Assembly: GCF_046244385.1 (NCBI RefSeq)
Contig: NZ_CP176366.1
Location: 1,178,001-1,242,000 of the forward strand
Source of the DNA: Methanospirillum stamsii
GTDB taxonomy: Archaea; Halobacteriota; Methanomicrobia; Methanomicrobiales; Methanospirillaceae
DNA length: 64,000 bases
Direction of reading: 5' to 3'
The position numbers were made by a program, and so were the translations under genes. The notes below the pieces were generated by a model. That model saw only the letters and a list, made by a program, of their open reading frames with translations, was not told the origin of the DNA and did no database searches. Position 1 is the first letter of the stretch. Each line of letters begins with the position of its first letter. Positions 60,193-64,000 of the stretch are shown one piece after another.

Positions 60193-63100
60193 ATGAACCG
60201 GATCATTATATGTGCAGTCTTTACTGCGCTCTTGTGTATACTATGTTGCAGCCTGGGAATGGCAGATATTCAGGAGAGTACTATTCCTGATATTTCCGAT
60301 CATCAGGTGCAGTTTATAGAAAACGCCGGACAGGCACATGAAGACATTCTTTATCAGGTGAAATCAGCCAAATTTTCGTTTGATTTTACCCGGGATGCTC
60401 TTTTAGTCAATGGACCGTCAGAATGTGAGGAATGTGAAGAAAACATTTCATCACCGGTAATTGTGACGGTTGCAGGTGCCCAAAAGAACGTTTCTGTTGA
60501 AGCTTTTGATAAGCTTCCGGGTTATGCGAATTTTCTTATTGGCAGAAACGAGTCAGACTGGCAACAATACGTCCCCTGGTATGGGGGAATCAGATACCTG
60601 GATATTCTTCCCGGGATAAATCTTACCTACACCGGAAAGAATGGTGTCCTGAAACGTGAATTTGTCCTCAAGGAAGGTGCAAATCCGGACGCAATCCGGC
60701 TGGTATATGGAGGATCAGATGGTCTTTCTATTGCTGATGATGGCTCTCTTATGGTTTCAACATCATTTGGAAACCTTACCGAACTTGCACCATATTCATA
60801 CCAGGATATCAATGGAACCCAGGTTGAGGTTGAATCTTCCTATCGGATATTAGAGAATGGAGAAGTAGGATATGACATTGGGGATTTTGATCCCGCCTAT
60901 CCGCTGGTAATTGATCCTTCTCTTGAATACTCCACGCTTCTTGGGGGAAGCCTGGAAGACTATGGTATGGATATTGCCCGGGATGCAAACGGTGATGTAT
61001 TTGTCACGGGGTATACTTCTTCATGTAATTTCCCGCTGGAAGATCCGATTATCATCAATACTGCGTTCATGAAATATAACGGGTCATATTGTCATAACAG
61101 CCGTGATGCTTTTATTACGAAAATTATTGTAAATGAAACAACCGGTAATGCAACGATTGATTTCTCAACCTATCTTGGTGGGTCAAAGTCTGATTTTGGT
61201 CGAGGAATTGCTGTTGATCCGGTTGGCTCAATCTATGTGACCGGAGATACCTTCTCAGAGGACTTCCCATGTATGCTTCCCTTTGCATACGGAGGGGCTC
61301 TTCATGGCTCAAACGATGCCTTTGTTGTAAAACTGAATCCGACCGGAGGGGTGATTTACTGGTCCGATTATATCGGGGGTAACTTTGCAGATCAGGCCAA
61401 TGATATTGCTCTTGACAGTCTCAATGCTGTGTACCTGACCGGTCAGACGGTTGGAAACAGCCCCTACAAGGCACTTGAGAAAAATTTCCCGGTTACGCCG
61501 AATGCCTACCAGACAGCACCGAACCCTGATGCAGTAATGGGTGATGCTTTTGCGGTGAAAATCAGTCCAACCGGACAGACACTTGAATATTCAACATATA
61601 TCTCCGGTTCAGGCCAGGATTCCGGGAATGGAATCACGGTGGATGGACAGGGAATGGCCTATGTTATCGGGACAACCACGTCATCCAACCTCCTGCCTTC
61701 AGGTGTGCCGGGTTACCAGAAGTCTCTGAAAGGTGGCCAGGATGCATTCCTCTTTAAGATGAACTTCCAGGCAGGAATTCCCCCACTTTACGCAACCTAT
61801 CTTGGTGGTACCACTGGTCATGATTATGGTCAGGCGGTCGCGGTTGATTCGGCAATGAGCGCCTATGTAACCGGTGCAACCGCTTCAACTGATTTCCCGG
61901 TGACCAACCTTGCCATGCAGACCGTGAAAGGATGGCCATACGACTACTTTGAAAAAGATGCATTTGTCACAAAATTCAATTCTGAAGGAGAAGGGCTTGT
62001 TTACTCAACTTATCTTGGAGGGACCAAGGATGACTGGGGATATGATATCAAGGTTGACTCTTCCTTCAGGGCACATGTGACCGGATATAGCCGTTCATCA
62101 CAGATTCCTCGAAGCGGTCTTGTAGATCCCATAAAACAGGCATCCGGTGGCCAGGATGGTTTCCTTACGGTAATAAAAAGTGATGGAAGATCTGCTCTGT
62201 CCTCAACACTCTTTGGTGGGTATCGTGATGATGTCAGCCATGGAGTTGCCATATCGCCTGATGGTAATACCAGTTATGTGACCGGATATACCAGTTCGCC
62301 AACCATGCAAAACCTTGTCTGTGGTGTAGACTGTGAAAGTGAGGCATTTCCTGTTTACAAGTGGATTAACCAGACAACATACTGGGGTTGGGATTATGAT
62401 GGTGGGAAATTCAACGGTAGTTATTCCGGTAGCTTTGATGCCTTTGTCCTGAAATTCGGACAGTCTTCCTTACATCCTTCCTTTACTGCAACTCCTACAT
62501 GTGGAACGGGTGATCCGAATCTGACGGTTACCTTTACCGAAACAACAACCGGAACAGGAAACATTCTGAATAGGATCTGGAACTTCGGAGATGGGAAGAT
62601 ATTTGATTCCGGTTCTACTCCGATGGTTGTTTCTCATAATTATACCGATCCGGGTTCATACCTGGCAACCCTCACGTTATATACGTATACAAGCGTCCTG
62701 ACCAGTGATCCGACGAGGATTACATTCTGCAGAGATGATATCAGTGCCAATTTCACCGTCGCAGGCTATAACAACACTCCAGAGATCATAGACGTTCCGT
62801 ATAATACTGATATTACCTTTGATGGATGGGCTTTGAATTATACTCCGGCTTCATACGAATGGCAGTTTGGTGACGGTTCATTAAACCAGACCGGACAGAA
62901 AACTCATCATGTCTTTACCAAAAACGGAACATTTACCGTTAATATGACCGCTCCATCCGGGACCTGTTGTGATAACAACACGAATGTCCGGGGATCCAAA
63001 AACCTGAGGGTACTCAAGAAACCACTAGCAAGGTTTGTAAATAGTACCGCCCGGATTGGATGTGCACCTTTAACAGTTCAATTTACTGACATTTCTCCGA

Positions 63101-64000
63101 TTAATCCCTCTTATGGAGAGCCAACAGCATGGCAATGGAACTTTGGAGATAATACTAACAACGTAACAGAAAAGAATCCAATACACACCTTTGTGTTTCC
63201 TGGAACCTACACGGTCACCCTGACAACATCAAATATTGCAGGTTTAGATTCATATTCAAGAGCTGGATATGTTATCGTTAGCGGGAACGTAACTGCAGGA
63301 TTCACTGCTTCACCATTAACCGGTACCGCTCCATTGGGTGTCCAGTTTACTGACGGATCTGATGGAGTTCCAACATCCTATATTTGGGAATTTGGTGATG
63401 GTGGTACGAATACAACAAGCAAGAATCCATATCATATTTACACATCTGCAGGAATTTATACCGTAAATCTTACAGCAGGTTCTGCCTGTGGTCCGTCTGC
63501 ACATGCAAATAATACGGATTACATCACCGTTAATGGGAATATGACTCCCAAAATAATATTTGGGAATAATGTGCCCCCCAACTCTCCTAATCCGGTAAAT
63601 GGGACTGCAGTACTGAATGTGACCTTCCTTGGAGATACCTTTGATGGAACACTTATTGACCAGGCAGTATGGAAATTTGGAGATGGAGTCGCTAATACCA
63701 CAACCCAGACCAGAATGAGTTGGTGGCCCGCTGATAACAGTTATTTCAATACATCGCATCTGTATTACACAATAGGGGATTACACCCCACATCTTGATGT
63801 GTTTAATAACAGCTATGACTGGGGCTATTCCGGAGGACTGTATACTAATTATATCGGGGTATATCCTCCGTTAATTGCGAATTTCACCGCAGAACCCACC
63901 ACTGGTATCGTGGGACAGAGTATCCTGTTTACGGATCATTCATCCGGGAATCCCATCAACTGGACATGGGACTTCGGAGATGGCACGGTCACATCAGGTT
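60193..64000 (+). CDS. Giant secreted SBBP-repeat / PKD-domain protein, 3'-truncated by window end
   Basis: The frame is open from ATG 60193 to the last base (about 1269 codons) and continues outside the window; an in-frame stop at 60184 fixes the start. A signal peptide (MNRIIICAVFTALLCILCC) is followed by a domain (about 28-240) of the kind found before SBBP repeats (VQFIENAGQAHEDILYQV). Residues ~245-755 hold SBBP beta-propeller repeats such as STYLGGSKSDFGRGIAVD and IYVTGDTFSEDFP, at least six copies. From ~765 on come PKD domains (WNFGDGK, WQFGDGS, WNFGDN, WEFGDGG, WKFGDGV, WDFGDGT), the last cut by the window end. Surface or sheath location is inferred. Confidence 0.9.
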   Translation, partial: MNRIIICAVFTALLCILCCSLGMADIQESTIPDISDHQVQFIENAGQAHEDILYQVKSAKFSFDFTRDALLVNGPSECEECEENISSPVIVTVAGAQKNVSVEAFDKLPGYANFLIGRNESDWQQYVPWYGGIRYLDILPGINLTYTGKNGVLKREFVLKEGANPDAIRLVYGGSDGLSIADDGSLMVSTSFGNLTELAPYSYQDINGTQVEVESSYRILENGEVGYDIGDFDPAYPLVIDPSLEYSTLLGGSLEDYGMDIARDANGDVFVTGYTSSCNFPLEDPIIINTAFMKYNGSYCHNSRDAFITKIIVNETTGNATIDFSTYLGGSKSDFGRGIAVDPVGSIYVTGDTFSEDFPCMLPFAYGGALHGSNDAFVVKLNPTGGVIYWSDYIGGNFADQANDIALDSLNAVYLTGQTVGNSPYKALEKNFPVTPNAYQTAPNPDAVMGDAFAVKISPTGQTLEYSTYISGSGQDSGNGITVDGQGMAYVIGTTTSSNLLPSGVPGYQKSLKGGQDAFLFKMNFQAGIPPLYATYLGGTTGHDYGQAVAVDSAMSAYVTGATASTDFPVTNLAMQTVKGWPYDYFEKDAFVTKFNSEGEGLVYSTYLGGTKDDWGYDIKVDSSFRAHVTGYSRSSQIPRSGLVDPIKQASGGQDGFLTVIKSDGRSALSSTLFGGYRDDVSHGVAISPDGNTSYVTGYTSSPTMQNLVCGVDCESEAFPVYKWINQTTYWGWDYDGGKFNGSYSGSFDAFVLKFGQSSLHPSFTATPTCGTGDPNLTVTFTETTTGTGNILNRIWNFGDGKIFDSGSTPMVVSHNYTDPGSYLATLTLYTYTSVLTSDPTRITFCRDDISANFTVAGYNNTPEIIDVPYNTDITFDGWALNYTPASYEWQFGDGSLNQTGQKTHHVFTKNGTFTVNMTAPSGTCCDNNTNVRGSKNLRVLKKPLARFVNSTARIGCAPLTVQFTDISPINPSYGEPTAWQWNFGDNTNNVTEKNPIHTFVFPGTYTVTLTTSNIAGLDSYSRAGYVIVSGNVTAGFTASPLTGTAPLGVQFTDGSDGVPTSYIWEFGDGGTNTTSKNPYHIYTSAGIYTVNLTAGSACGPSAHANNTDYITVNGNMTPKIIFGNNVPPNSPNPVNGTAVLNVTFLGDTFDGTLIDQAVWKFGDGVANTTTQTRMSWWPADNSYFNTSHLYYTIGDYTPHLDVFNNSYDWGYSGGLYTNYIGVYPPLIANFTAEPTTGIVGQSILFTDHSSGNPINWTWDFGDGTVTSG

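Noticed and set aside
60105..60290. Short open frame before the giant SBBP/PKD gene
   Set aside because: It overlaps the signal-peptide region of the giant gene out of frame and has no protein-family character.

Overview
The window looks like chromosomal DNA of a hydrogenotrophic methanogenic archaeon of the Methanomicrobiales, most like Methanospirillum (inference from gene content, not from a database search). The grounds are archaeal information-processing genes (Orc1/Cdc6, TFB, Gar1, SRP19, aIF5B, S6e, S8e, Hel308, RadB, Rio1, Cgi121), archaeal-type metabolism (CofD for coenzyme F420, archaeal GAPDH, archaeal riboflavin synthase, HypB), tRNA genes without encoded CCA, and many very large secreted PKD, SBBP and PEGA repeat proteins.

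Layout. 1-5118: two tandem secreted PKD-repeat proteins (the first cut by the window start) that share a C-terminal module. 5128-13648: metabolic genes on both strands (HD phosphohydrolase, cofD, adenosine-type deaminase, aspS, core methionine synthase, a membrane HTH protein with a small membrane partner, acyl-CoA synthetase). 13746-25860: Cdc48, larC-radB, a beta-helix surface protein, an RRM protein, thiC, an MBL hydrolase with a Uri-type endonuclease, gap, tyrS, and rio1 with a KH protein. 25911-31624: hel308-cgi121, moaB, and then a clear replication origin: two inverted origin-recognition boxes around an AT-rich stretch, followed by orc1/cdc6 and an Lrp-type regulator. 31581-36414: aminotransferases, purE and ribC-ribH. 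36430-40072: a secreted subtilase carrying the same C-terminal module as the first two proteins, and a PEGA/beta-propeller protein. 40079-46899: tRNA-Ala, tfb, gar1, a PHP hydrolase, srp19, hypB, rps8e, rps6e, infB and tRNA-His. 47026-58198: accessory-looking stretch with an MBL-rhodanese protein, a large protein resembling an inactivated type IIG restriction-modification enzyme, initiator tRNA-Met, thioredoxin, an intact insertion sequence with terminal repeats and target duplication, a compact Lhr-like helicase, a subtilase-like protein with substituted catalytic residues, and a five-PEGA surface protein. 58346-64000: class II lysS, then a giant secreted SBBP/PKD protein running off the window.

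How the parts relate. Overlapping or nearly overlapping reading frames suggest co-transcription of larC-radB, rio1-KH, hel308-cgi121, lrp-aminotransferase, class V aminotransferase-ribC-ribH-aminotransferase and gar1-tfb. The best leads for new biology are the degenerate restriction-modification-like protein at 48447-50678, the C-terminal module shared by three secreted proteins, a ~73-residue insertion in the second ATPase domain of Cdc48, and the subtilase-like protein at 55167-56597. The insertion sequence landed exactly between the thioredoxin stop codon and the Lhr-like start codon, and the empty site can be reconstructed from the sequence. No CRISPR array, rRNA or prophage was seen.
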